A stretch of 64,000 bases of DNA, taken from Akkermansiaceae bacterium. Its GTDB lineage: Bacteria > Verrucomicrobiota > Verrucomicrobiia > Verrucomicrobiales > Akkermansiaceae. The DNA is taken from positions 27,315 through 91,314 of the forward strand of contig CAIVSK010000014.1 of assembly GCA_903908495.1 (NCBI GenBank), written 5' to 3'. The notes under the pieces are model-generated. The model was not told the origin of the DNA, did not search any database, and saw only the letters and a program-made list of their open reading frames with translations. Both the position numbers and the translations under genes were made by a program. This document shows positions 53,036 through 61,762 of this stretch, piece after piece; positions within the stretch are counted from its first letter, which is position 1; every line of letters begins with the position of its first letter.

Positions 53036-56000
53036 TCAAGGCATGAGGACCACTTCGAGGCGGGCGAAGTTGCCGGGCAATGGCGGCAGCGGAATGGCTA
53101 GGTAACCGTCTGTCAAAGGTGGCAGCGGGCCTGACTGGGAATCAAACACCACGTTGGTCCAAGCGTTGAGGGTTTGGGTGGTCTGCACGCGCCAGATCAG
53201 ATCGGCTTTGGTGGCATCGAAGGGGAAGCGCAGCGCAAAGGTCGAGCCGGACTTCACCAGCTGCGGCAAGCGTGTGACGACGGGATCATAAGGACCGACG
53301 CCGAGCGCGTAATGCATGAGATTGGAGACCCCGTCGCCGGCGGGCATGGCGTTGGGGCCGGAAATCGCCGGGTTGGCGCGATCCGCTGGGTTGGCAAACC
53401 CGAGACTCACCCATGCGGCGAAGGTCACGGGATTGCCGCCCACCAATACCTCGAGCAGTCGGCCCGCCACCGGGCCGCTGCCGAAATCGACCGCTTGCGC
53501 GGCTACCGACCAGCTCAGCTTGTCGCTGGGAGCGGCGAGCCGGTAGGGGGTGCCGAGGTGGGGAATGGTGCCGCCGGGGTCCGCAACCAACAGACGCACC
53601 TGGGTAGCGGCCAGCGTGGCTGCCAGGTCGTGGGTGGCCGGGGTGAAGAACCCGCCGCCGAGCCGGTCACCCGCTGTGGGATTGGCGATGTTGATAAACA
53701 GGTCGACGCTTGCCGGTGCTGATGGAAACGGCGCGGCTTGGGTGAGACGCAGCATGCTGTTGCCTGCGGTTCCGGCGTGCTGCAGGACGAATTCAGCAGC
53801 GGGCAGCGCGCAGGATGCTGCGCTCAGCGTGGTGAAATAGGGGGCGAGCGTGCCGTTGCCGCTGAGCGGGCCGGTGGTTCCGCTGCCGCTCAGGACGGTG
53901 CCGGTGGCGAATTGGATCGGCGCGGCGGACCAATTTGCGTCAACCTCCAGCGCGCCGTTGGCAACCACGAGGGGACCGGCGAAGGCCGGGCTGGCACCGC
54001 TGAGCACGAGCGCTCCACCGCCGGATTTGGCGAGGGCGGCCGAGCCGGTGACCGTGCCGGTGAGTTCGAGGGTATTGTCGGATCCATTGGTGTGGATGTC
54101 GGTATCGGCGGTGAGGGTGATGGCATTGGTAACGATGGCGCGGTTGATGCCACTCGGGAGGGGATCAAACCGCAGCGCGCCTAACACACCACTGTGATCG
54201 CTGTCGACAATGGCCGCGCCGCGGCCGCCCCCTGCCAATACCAGCGCGCCGCCGAAGGTGTGGCTGCGCGCACCATTGGCGTCGTTGCCCGAGATCAGGC
54301 GCAGCTGGCCACCGGCTTGCACGCTCACGCCCGAGGTCTGGCCGGGAACCGCGGGCTGGGTGACCTGGACCACCCCCTCTTCAATGACCAGCGGACCGCT
54401 GAAAATCTTGCCGTCTCCGGTCAGGCTGGCGACGCCGAGCCCTTGTTTGATCAGGCCGCCGGGGCCGTCCCAAATTTCGCGCAGGCGCAACCCGCCATTG
54501 TCCAAATCGCCCAGGATATTGGAGACATCGAGCCGCAGCGGGGTGGTCAGAAAGACGCCGCCGGGGATATTCAATTCGATGTAGCCGCTGCCGCTGCCCG
54601 CAGCGCTGAGCAGGGCAGGGGATGCGCCACCGTTGAAAGTGAGTGCGCTGCCGGTGGTGCCGCTGATCTGGTTGCAGAATGAGGTCGCGGCAACGTTCAT
54701 TTCCAGCGAGCCGATGGTGACGGGCGCGGTGAAGGTGACCGCACGGTTGGCGCTGGCCGGCGCGTTGATGATGGCGCGTGCTGTCGGCCCGTTAGGCACG
54801 GCGGCGCTGGCCCAGTTGCTGGCGATGTTCCACTCCGCATCGCCGCCGGGGACCAGCACCGGGTCGCCGGGTACGGCGTCGGCCTCGACCGTTAGGTTGT
54901 CGAACCGGTTGTTGCCGGCGATGCCGCCAGCGCCTTGGGCAAACGTGATGCGCAGGCCGAAGTGGGGATTGTTGTTAGCGGCGGCCAGCGCGCGGAAATC
55001 CAGCGTTTCGACCACCGGATCGGCATCCAGGATGGTCAGAGTGGTCCACGGGACATAGGTGCTGCCATCCAGCGTGTAGGCCACCGTCTGGCTGCCCGCG
55101 CCCTGGGTTGAGCGGCGGGATTCATATTTGACGAGGATATTTTGGAATCCGGTGGTGGGCAGGGTCGTGGTGACCATGGTGCCGGCGGTGAGCGGATTGT
55201 TGACGCGCAAGTGGGTGTTGGCGGCATCGCCGTTGCGCGCGTTGAGCCCGGCGAATCCTTGGTTGTTATCCGCCAGACTGGTGCCGGCCACCGCCATGGT
55301 GCCGCCGCCGATGGTCTGGGCGGGATCTAACAAGGTGGAGGATTTATTGAAATTCCAATAATGAATGAGCACGCCGGGCGGTGCCGGGGTGGCACCGAAT
55401 TGGACCGGCTCGGACCAATAACTCCAGTTGCCGGTGCTATCCTTGTGGCGGACGCGGATTCGGTAGGTTTTTCCGGGCTCGGTGATGCCCAGCGGGATGG
55501 AGAACGCGCCGGGTGCGGTGCTGAGTTCGCCGGACGACCACAGCGTTTGCGCCTCATACTTGCGCGGGGTGCCCGCGACGTAGCCGGCGATGCCGGGGGC
55601 TAGAATCTCCGCCACCCGCCATTCGTGCGCCGCATAGGTGGGGGCTCCCTGCGGGTCGCTGAAGGCAGATGACACGAAATTCAAACTGTTGACAGGATAG
55701 CCGGCGGCCCCCGCATAATTGATGGTGGGTTTGTCAGGAAAATCGGTGTTGGCCGCGGTGGTGGGATTGCTGTTGCAATCGACCCATCCGCCATACAGCG
55801 ATTCAAATTCGAGATACTTATATCCATAGCCTTTCTGGCGGTTGGCATCCGTATCCGTGCCGCCACCGCTGCCGGTCATCGCCTTGCGCGTCCAAGTGCC
55901 GCCGGGCCAGGTGTTGGTGGCAAAGTTGACCAGCCACTGCATGATTCCCGCGTGGTCGCTGAATCCGTCTCCATCGGCGTCGGCGAGCGTGCGGATCCAT

Positions 56001-59000
56001 GAGCCGGTCTGGGTGGTGCCGCCCAACCCGCCGCGCGATCCATCCAGGTAGTTGGCGCGGAAGAAATTCCCCTTGTGGCTCGATTGGCCGCTATTGGCAC
56101 CGCTGCCGGCGGTGTGCGGATTGAGGTTCCACATCGCGGCGTCGAGGTTGGCCCAGGTGAGCGACTGGCCGGTGGGATTGACGAATTGGGCGTATTCATC
56201 GATCAATTGGCCGATCTGGCCGCCGTGGGCGCTGCCGTCCGATCCCATCAGCGAGAGCACTTCGCGGCAGCGGTTGCGGTACTCGCGGGCGATGTTAGGC
56301 CAGCGGGAAATCGCCCGGATCACATTGGGTGCGCCGGCCACCACCACCCCGCTGTCCATGGTGCCGCCCCAGTGGTGGGCGGCGATGTACATCATGTCGA
56401 GGTCATAGGGAATGATGACCCAGCGGTTGTCGGTGGGCCGGTGATAGAACCGGTAATTGTCGCCGGGGCGCACATCCACGTTGCCGATGAGGCGGTTCAA
56501 CGCGAGGAAGGTAAAGAGCGTGGGCAGGTCGATGTTGTCGCGGTACCACTGCTCGGTCTGGCCGGCGGCGGCCAGGTTGGTGCTGAAGGTGGACCAGTCC
56601 GAGGAATCGACCACCTGGGAGGAGCCCTGGTGTTTTTTGTCACCGGCGTTGCCTTCGATCGAGTAGATGTTGCCGTCGGCCATGGCGCGTTCGCCGAGAA
56701 AATTGCCCTCGGTGGGTTCGAGGCCGAGGTAGAGGCCCCACAGGTCGCCGTCGTATTGTGAGGTGGTGGAGGTTTCCACGGCGTCGTCGATGACGCGGAA
56801 GTGGAGGTACTGTGTGTTCATCGAGGCCATGCCGAAGAGCTGGAAGATCCGGTTGCTGGACGCCTCCTCAACCCCGGCGGACCCGCGGTTGACAGCCGCC
56901 CACGGGCTGGCGTTGCAGTTGATCAACAGGTTGTTCCAGGTTTTTTGATAGGGGTTGCCGTAGTTGTCATATCCCTGATAATTGCGCGAGCGGTTGAAAT
57001 AGACGTTCCATTTGTTCTTGCCGCTCACATAAGTTGAGCCGATGCCGCGCACGCCGAACTGGATGTGGTCGTAGATGACGCCGCGCTCAATGACGGTGCC
57101 GTAGAAATGGGTGGTGCCGTAGCTGCCGTTGTATTGGCAGTTGGCGACGTCGGTGGCGTTGGCGATGAGGTGGAACGGCGGAATGCTTTGAAGCATGGAC
57201 GATGGAAATGTCTGGCTCGCGGTGGCCGGAAATCCGTTGAATGCGGAAGGACGGAGTGCTCCCGTCCAGGCCGGCACGCCGGCATAGACGAAGTAGGCGA
57301 AGTTCGGTTGATCGTCGTCGGCGTAGGGCACGGTTTGGGCGTTGCCGAGCGCATCGGCGAAGGAGATTTTGTAGCGCACGAGGCTGCGGTTGGTCTGCAG
57401 GCTGGCGGGCAGCACCACGGTGTAGACCGAGTCTCCCGCCACGGCATCGCCGTTGCTGCCGTCGTCCACCATGGCAAGTGTGGTCCACGTGCTGGCATAG
57501 GTCGCGTCGGTCTTGCGGATATACCCACCCGGATTCACCACTTGATAGGCCAGGGTCACCGCGCCCATGCCGTCGGGATCGGTGATGTGGGCGGTGATCG
57601 TGACCGCTTGGTTGGGCGCGGGCGAACTGGGCGCGTGGACGACTTGGCGGGCTTGCGGTGGAATTTTGTTAGTTGCTTTGGCGACGTGGTTGGCGGCACC
57701 TGGGGTGGGGCTCGAGGAACCCGTGGTGGCAGGGGTGGACAAATCCACATCGAAGTTGAAATCCGAGCTGCCATTTTTGGAGACGTTGGCACCAAGGATG
57801 GTGAGCACGTTGGTACCGCCGAATAGATAGGTGTCGGTGCTGGGCAGGGTGATGGTGGACCAGGCGGCGGTACCGACGGTTGCGGTGGCAACCGCGTTGT
57901 ATGCGACCTGGCCAGCGGGCATGCTGCCGCGGAAAACTTCGGTGCCATTGATCCAAATCACGCAGCCATCGTCATAGCGCACTTTGAGGGTTAGTGTTGT
58001 GGGGATCTGGCCCGTCGTGACGGTGAAGGATTTGCGGGCGTAGACGGTCGTGTAGTTGGAGGCTCCGGTTCCCTTCATGTCCGCAAGCGTCGTCGCGCAA
58101 GCCACGGTGGTGCCATATCCGATAGGGGTTTGGCCGCTGAGCCAAGCGGAGTCGCTATACGCCACGGCCCGCCATGCATCGACCGGACTGGATGGCTCCG
58201 CCGTGCCTTTTTTATATTTCCAGCCGGTGGCACCGGCGGCGATGTAGGTAGCGGCGGGGATGCCAGTGGTGCCCGACGAGCGCCAGGATCCGCCGAGGTC
58301 GTTGTCGAGCGAGGGGTTGATCAACTCGCAGGACGGGCCAGCGCCGTCGGCCGCGGTGGGCCATGGAAAGCCGGCCGAGTAGCTCACGCGATCAATCAGA
58401 GCGCCGGTGGCATCGCGGAGGTCGATGGTTTCGCCGGAAGTAGACAGGTGGCCGGTCCATGGGCCCAACACGCCGGTGATGGTGAATTTGGTTTGGAGGG
58501 TGGCCGGGTTTTCGCCGATAACCTTGTATCCCCCGGCGGGAATGGAGGTGCCGGCGGGCATGGTGAAGGTGACAGCGCTGGCGAGCGACCAACCGGAGAT
58601 GTCTAGCGGGGTGTCGCCGGGGTTATACAATTCGATGAATTCCTCGAGGCTGGTGGTGTCGAGCGAATTGTAATGGAACTCGTTGATCACCGCGCTGCTG
58701 GGAACCAGCCCGGTGGTGGTGAAGGTGCCGCTTTCCGATGCCCACGAGGTGGCGGCCGCGTTGACGCCGCGCCAGCGGAAAAAATACGCGGTGTTGGGTG
58801 CCAGGCCTAACACGAAATGGGTGAAATCGCCGCTTTGCACGCCGATGGCCGCCGATGTCGTCCAGGCGGCGGGAGTCGTGCCGCCGTCGGCAGTTCCATA
58901 AAACAGGGTGAGGGACGGCGGGTCATTGCCGGTTTGAGTGACGGTGCCACGCAGGGTGGCGGTGGTCCCGGTGATGCCTTCGGGACTGCGGTTTTCGACC

Positions 59001-60214
59001 AACGTCGCATTGATCGGGAAAGTGGTGAAATCCACCGCGGCGGATGCCCAGGTGCCGCCGGCCGAGTTTTGCGCATAGGCGCGGCAATGATAGATCGTCG
59101 CCGGCGACAGTCCGGACGCCACGGCGCTGAGCAGACCGGCACCGGTGCTCAGGTTCAGCGAGTGGGCCCAGGCGGCGGGGGTGGTGCCGCCATCAGTGGT
59201 GCCGTAGTAAACGGTCACTTCCGGGGCCTCGCCGCCGGTGGCGGTGACGTTCGCGCCGAGAGTGGCGGTGGTGGATCCGATGCCGGCGGCGGCGCTGGTG
59301 ACGACGCTCGGTGCGACGGGCGAGGTTTCAAATGCCTCAGACGGAAACACCCACGAGTCACCGGCCGAGTTGCTGGCGCGCACCGTGAAATAATAGCTGG
59401 TGGCAGCGACGAGCGAGGTCAGCGGGGTGGAGAACGCCCCGCTTTGGGTCTCGGCCAGGGTGACTTGGTGGAGCCAGTTGGCCGGATTGATGCCGCCATC
59501 GGCGGGGCCCCAGAACAGGGTGATGCCCGGAGCGGCGTTGCCAATATTGGTGACGTTGCCGTTGAGGGTGGCGCTGGTGGCGGTGATGGCGGTGGCCGCC
59601 AGATTGCCGACGGTGGCCGCGCCGGGAAGGGTCAGCGAGGTGGCGTCCAGGCGGATGTTGTCGAAGTGCGAGCGTCCGATGCCGCGGGCTTGGAGCAGGA
59701 TGCGCAGGGGCTTGCCGAGCGCGGCGGTGTTGTTAGGGGTGTCGAAAACAAGTACCGGGGCATCCGCAAAGCTGCCTGAGGCAACATTGGCGAAGGCATC
59801 CCATGCGCCGGTTGCGTACACGGTGCCGGTGGCATCCGCCAGCACATACTGGGTGAGATTGCCCGCTTGGCTCACAGCGCTGCGGTTGCCCGCACCGACG
59901 GTCAGCGTGTAGCGGGTGTTGGCTTGATAGGTCGAAGTCAGGTCCTGCCAAACGTCGTAATCCTGCTCCATGCCGAGGTGATCGGTGCCTTGGGAGGCGA
60001 AGCCGGTGATATACTCCTCGAAGGCGTTGCCGCTGTTGGAGCCGCCGGTGCCGGTCCATTCCGGGCTGAGGTCATTGCTGTAGCCGCCGGCGGTGAGCGA
60101 GTTGCCCTCAAACGACGGATCGCCGATGGTCACCGGCGCGGCGCGGGTGGGTAGTGACAGGATCGTGACAATGGCTGTCATCACGAGGAACTGGATGCGA
60201 ATCGACTGTTGCAT
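53036..60214 (-). CDS. Very large secreted protein: NPSFE-type N-domain, three fibronectin-like repeats, lamin-tail domain, CotH-like kinase domain, autotransporter beta-strand repeats, C-terminal module; start re-assigned from 60637
   Basis: MQQSIRIQFLVMTAIVTILSLPTRAAPVTIGDPSFEG; INEFHYNSLDTTSLEEFIELYNPGDTPLDISGWSL (lamin tail); TFLALNRLIGNVDVRPGDNYRFYHRPTDNRWVIIPYDLDMMY (CotH); LTGTVTGSAALAKSGGGALVLSGASPAFAGPLVVANGALEV (autotransporter repeat). Confidence 0.88.
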   Translation of the reverse strand: MQQSIRIQFLVMTAIVTILSLPTRAAPVTIGDPSFEGNSLTAGGYSNDLSPEWTGTGGSNSGNAFEEYITGFASQGTDHLGMEQDYDVWQDLTSTYQANTRYTLTVGAGNRSAVSQAGNLTQYVLADATGTVYATGAWDAFANVASGSFADAPVLVFDTPNNTAALGKPLRILLQARGIGRSHFDNIRLDATSLTLPGAATVGNLAATAITATSATLNGNVTNIGNAAPGITLFWGPADGGINPANWLHQVTLAETQSGAFSTPLTSLVAATSYYFTVRASNSAGDSWVFPSEAFETSPVAPSVVTSAAAGIGSTTATLGANVTATGGEAPEVTVYYGTTDGGTTPAAWAHSLNLSTGAGLLSAVASGLSPATIYHCRAYAQNSAGGTWASAAVDFTTFPINATLVENRSPEGITGTTATLRGTVTQTGNDPPSLTLFYGTADGGTTPAAWTTSAAIGVQSGDFTHFVLGLAPNTAYFFRWRGVNAAATSWASESGTFTTTGLVPSSAVINEFHYNSLDTTSLEEFIELYNPGDTPLDISGWSLASAVTFTMPAGTSIPAGGYKVIGENPATLQTKFTITGVLGPWTGHLSTSGETIDLRDATGALIDRVSYSAGFPWPTAADGAGPSCELINPSLDNDLGGSWRSSGTTGIPAATYIAAGATGWKYKKGTAEPSSPVDAWRAVAYSDSAWLSGQTPIGYGTTVACATTLADMKGTGASNYTTVYARKSFTVTTGQIPTTLTLKVRYDDGCVIWINGTEVFRGSMPAGQVAYNAVATATVGTAAWSTITLPSTDTYLFGGTNVLTILGANVSKNGSSDFNFDVDLSTPATTGSSSPTPGAANHVAKATNKIPPQARQVVHAPSSPAPNQAVTITAHITDPDGMGAVTLAYQVVNPGGYIRKTDATYASTWTTLAMVDDGSNGDAVAGDSVYTVVLPASLQTNRSLVRYKISFADALGNAQTVPYADDDQPNFAYFVYAGVPAWTGALRPSAFNGFPATASQTFPSSMLQSIPPFHLIANATDVANCQYNGSYGTTHFYGTVIERGVIYDHIQFGVRGIGSTYVSGKNKWNVYFNRSRNYQGYDNYGNPYQKTWNNLLINCNASPWAAVNRGSAGVEEASSNRIFQLFGMASMNTQYLHFRVIDDAVETSTTSQYDGDLWGLYLGLEPTEGNFLGERAMADGNIYSIEGNAGDKKHQGSSQVVDSSDWSTFSTNLAAAGQTEQWYRDNIDLPTLFTFLALNRLIGNVDVRPGDNYRFYHRPTDNRWVIIPYDLDMMYIAAHHWGGTMDSGVVVAGAPNVIRAISRWPNIAREYRNRCREVLSLMGSDGSAHGGQIGQLIDEYAQFVNPTGQSLTWANLDAAMWNLNPHTAGSGANSGQSSHKGNFFRANYLDGSRGGLGGTTQTGSWIRTLADADGDGFSDHAGIMQWLVNFATNTWPGGTWTRKAMTGSGGGTDTDANRQKGYGYKYLEFESLYGGWVDCNSNPTTAANTDFPDKPTINYAGAAGYPVNSLNFVSSAFSDPQGAPTYAAHEWRVAEILAPGIAGYVAGTPRKYEAQTLWSSGELSTAPGAFSIPLGITEPGKTYRIRVRHKDSTGNWSYWSEPVQFGATPAPPGVLIHYWNFNKSSTLLDPAQTIGGGTMAVAGTSLADNNQGFAGLNARNGDAANTHLRVNNPLTAGTMVTTTLPTTGFQNILVKYESRRSTQGAGSQTVAYTLDGSTYVPWTTLTILDADPVVETLDFRALAAANNNPHFGLRITFAQGAGGIAGNNRFDNLTVEADAVPGDPVLVPGGDAEWNIASNWASAAVPNGPTARAIINAPASANRAVTFTAPVTIGSLEMNVAATSFCNQISGTTGSALTFNGGASPALLSAAGSGSGYIELNIPGGVFLTTPLRLDVSNILGDLDNGGLRLREIWDGPGGLIKQGLGVASLTGDGKIFSGPLVIEEGVVQVTQPAVPGQTSGVSVQAGGQLRLISGNDANGARSHTFGGALVLAGGGRGAAIVDSDHSGVLGALRFDPLPSGINRAIVTNAITLTADTDIHTNGSDNTLELTGTVTGSAALAKSGGGALVLSGASPAFAGPLVVANGALEVDANWSAAPIQFATGTVLSGSGTTGPLSGNGTLAPYFTTLSAASCALPAAEFVLQHAGTAGNSMLRLTQAAPFPSAPASVDLFINIANPTAGDRLGGGFFTPATHDLAATLAATQVRLLVADPGGTIPHLGTPYRLAAPSDKLSWSVAAQAVDFGSGPVAGRLLEVLVGGNPVTFAAWVSLGFANPADRANPAISGPNAMPAGDGVSNLMHYALGVGPYDPVVTRLPQLVKSGSTFALRFPFDATKADLIWRVQTTQTLNAWTNVVFDSQSGPLPPLTDGYLAIPLPPLPGNFARLEVVLMP
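58715..59625 (-). repeat. Three in-frame tandem domain repeats (about 95 aa each) in the CotH protein
   Basis: ITATSATLNGNVTNIGNAAPGITLFWGPADGGINPANW / IGSTTATLGANVTATGGEAPEVTVYYGTTDGGTTPAAW / ITGTTATLRGTVTQTGNDPPSLTLFYGTADGGTTPAAW. Confidence 0.85.
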
Positions 60215-60401
60215 GGGTCTGGAACCAGCGCTGCTCGCTGGAATGGGTTCGGTTTGCTGCCCGAAAATGCACCTAAACACCCCTCCCAACCAAGCAAAAA
60301 ATCCATTTCCAGCCGGTAGGTGCGGGTGTCGGTCTTGACACGGCTGGCTGCCCGAAGCATGAATCCTCGCGTTCCGTGATTTGTCGACCCATTCAAAGCC
60401 C

Positions 60402-61367
60402 ATGAATATCCAGTCTCCCGCCGCCATTCCGCAGACCGTGATGAAGTTTGCGCTGCTGCTCCTTGGATTGGCCGCCACCGCGCTCGCCGAGGACCTCTGC
60501 CAACAACCCACACCCGTAGACATGGCCAAGGCCGCCGGCGTGACCCTGCCCAAATCCCCTTGGCATCTGATCAACATCTGGTGGGACTTTGATAAACCCG
60601 TCGAACACTTCACCTCGCTGGAGATCGACGTAACCATCGACCGCGACGTGCCCGCCGACTACAATCTGTATGTTTCGCCCTGCGGCATCGCCAAGATCAA
60701 CGACCTTCAGTTCTATGGCGGCCTTCAGACCAACATCAACGGCTGGCCTGACAAAGTGAGCCGCGAGCGCGTGTTCCCCGGCAAGGGGGCGATCTTCTCG
60801 CGCTGGTCGAGTGACAAAAAGACTCCCATCGGCCTCGACCATGTGCGCACGGCGGGAGACGACTGCGTGGTCGAGAGCGCGGGCTACGAGGGCGAATTCG
60901 CCAGCGTGCGGCGGCCGTTCGCGTGGACCAAGGGGACTTATACCTATCAGATCAGCAAGGGCGACTCCGAGACGGTTAACGGCGTGGAATGCACCTGGTT
61001 CAAGTGCAGCGTGAAGGACGCGCAAGGCGGCTTGCACGAGGTTGGCAGCCTGCGCTTCGAGGGCAGCGATTTCACGTTTTGGGCCAAACACAGCGCCTTT
61101 GTCGAAGTCTATAGCACCGCAAAAATCCCCAACTCCGGCATTCCCAAAATCAACATCACCTTCGGTTGGCCCCGCCTCAACGGCCACAAAGCCACCCTCA
61201 AGCGCGCCTCCGCCTACTACCCGCACGACACCGGCCCGGCTGCCCCGGACTGCGCCTGGGTCAAGCCCGATGGCGAAGCGTGCCGCGTGGAAATCGGCCC
61301 GATCTTCCAGCGCGATGAAGCCAAGCGCCGGCATGATCTGCCGATCAAGCTCGCCGACGGCCAGTGA
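60402..61367 (+). CDS. Secreted DUF3472-like protein
   Basis: Signal peptide MKFALLLLGLAATALAED; YGGLQTNINGWPDK...RVFPGKGAIFSRWS...GYEGEFASVRRPFAWTKGTYTYQISKG. Confidence 0.65.
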   Translation: MNIQSPAAIPQTVMKFALLLLGLAATALAEDLCQQPTPVDMAKAAGVTLPKSPWHLINIWWDFDKPVEHFTSLEIDVTIDRDVPADYNLYVSPCGIAKINDLQFYGGLQTNINGWPDKVSRERVFPGKGAIFSRWSSDKKTPIGLDHVRTAGDDCVVESAGYEGEFASVRRPFAWTKGTYTYQISKGDSETVNGVECTWFKCSVKDAQGGLHEVGSLRFEGSDFTFWAKHSAFVEVYSTAKIPNSGIPKINITFGWPRLNGHKATLKRASAYYPHDTGPAAPDCAWVKPDGEACRVEIGPIFQRDEAKRRHDLPIKLADGQ

Positions 61368-61762
61368 CCCGCAGGCGACTTGGCGGCGGCGGGCGCTCGG
61401 CAGGCCTCCGTCGTTCGCGCAGCTATTCATGTCCTTCGGCATTGTCCAACTCGGCCAAGTCTCAGCGAGTCTCGGTCACGGCGAGATTGTTCAACAATGC
61501 ATCCAGCATCTCGCTAACGGATTCTGGCTCAACAACCTTGCCTCCATGCACAACCGCCGCGCGTTGTTCAATATGGACATCAGCGGTGGCCAGCCATCAC
61601 TATCTGCCGGATCAGCGACTGGCGGACGGGGCGGCGCGCATGGACGCGGTGGGCGCACAGCACCTGGGCCGGGCGCGGATCAACCAGCGCGGCACCGGCA
61701 AATGGGGCCCGGAGAGTGGGTCGCTGACGCTCTCCGGTCCCCAGCTCGCGGCGGGGATTGGG

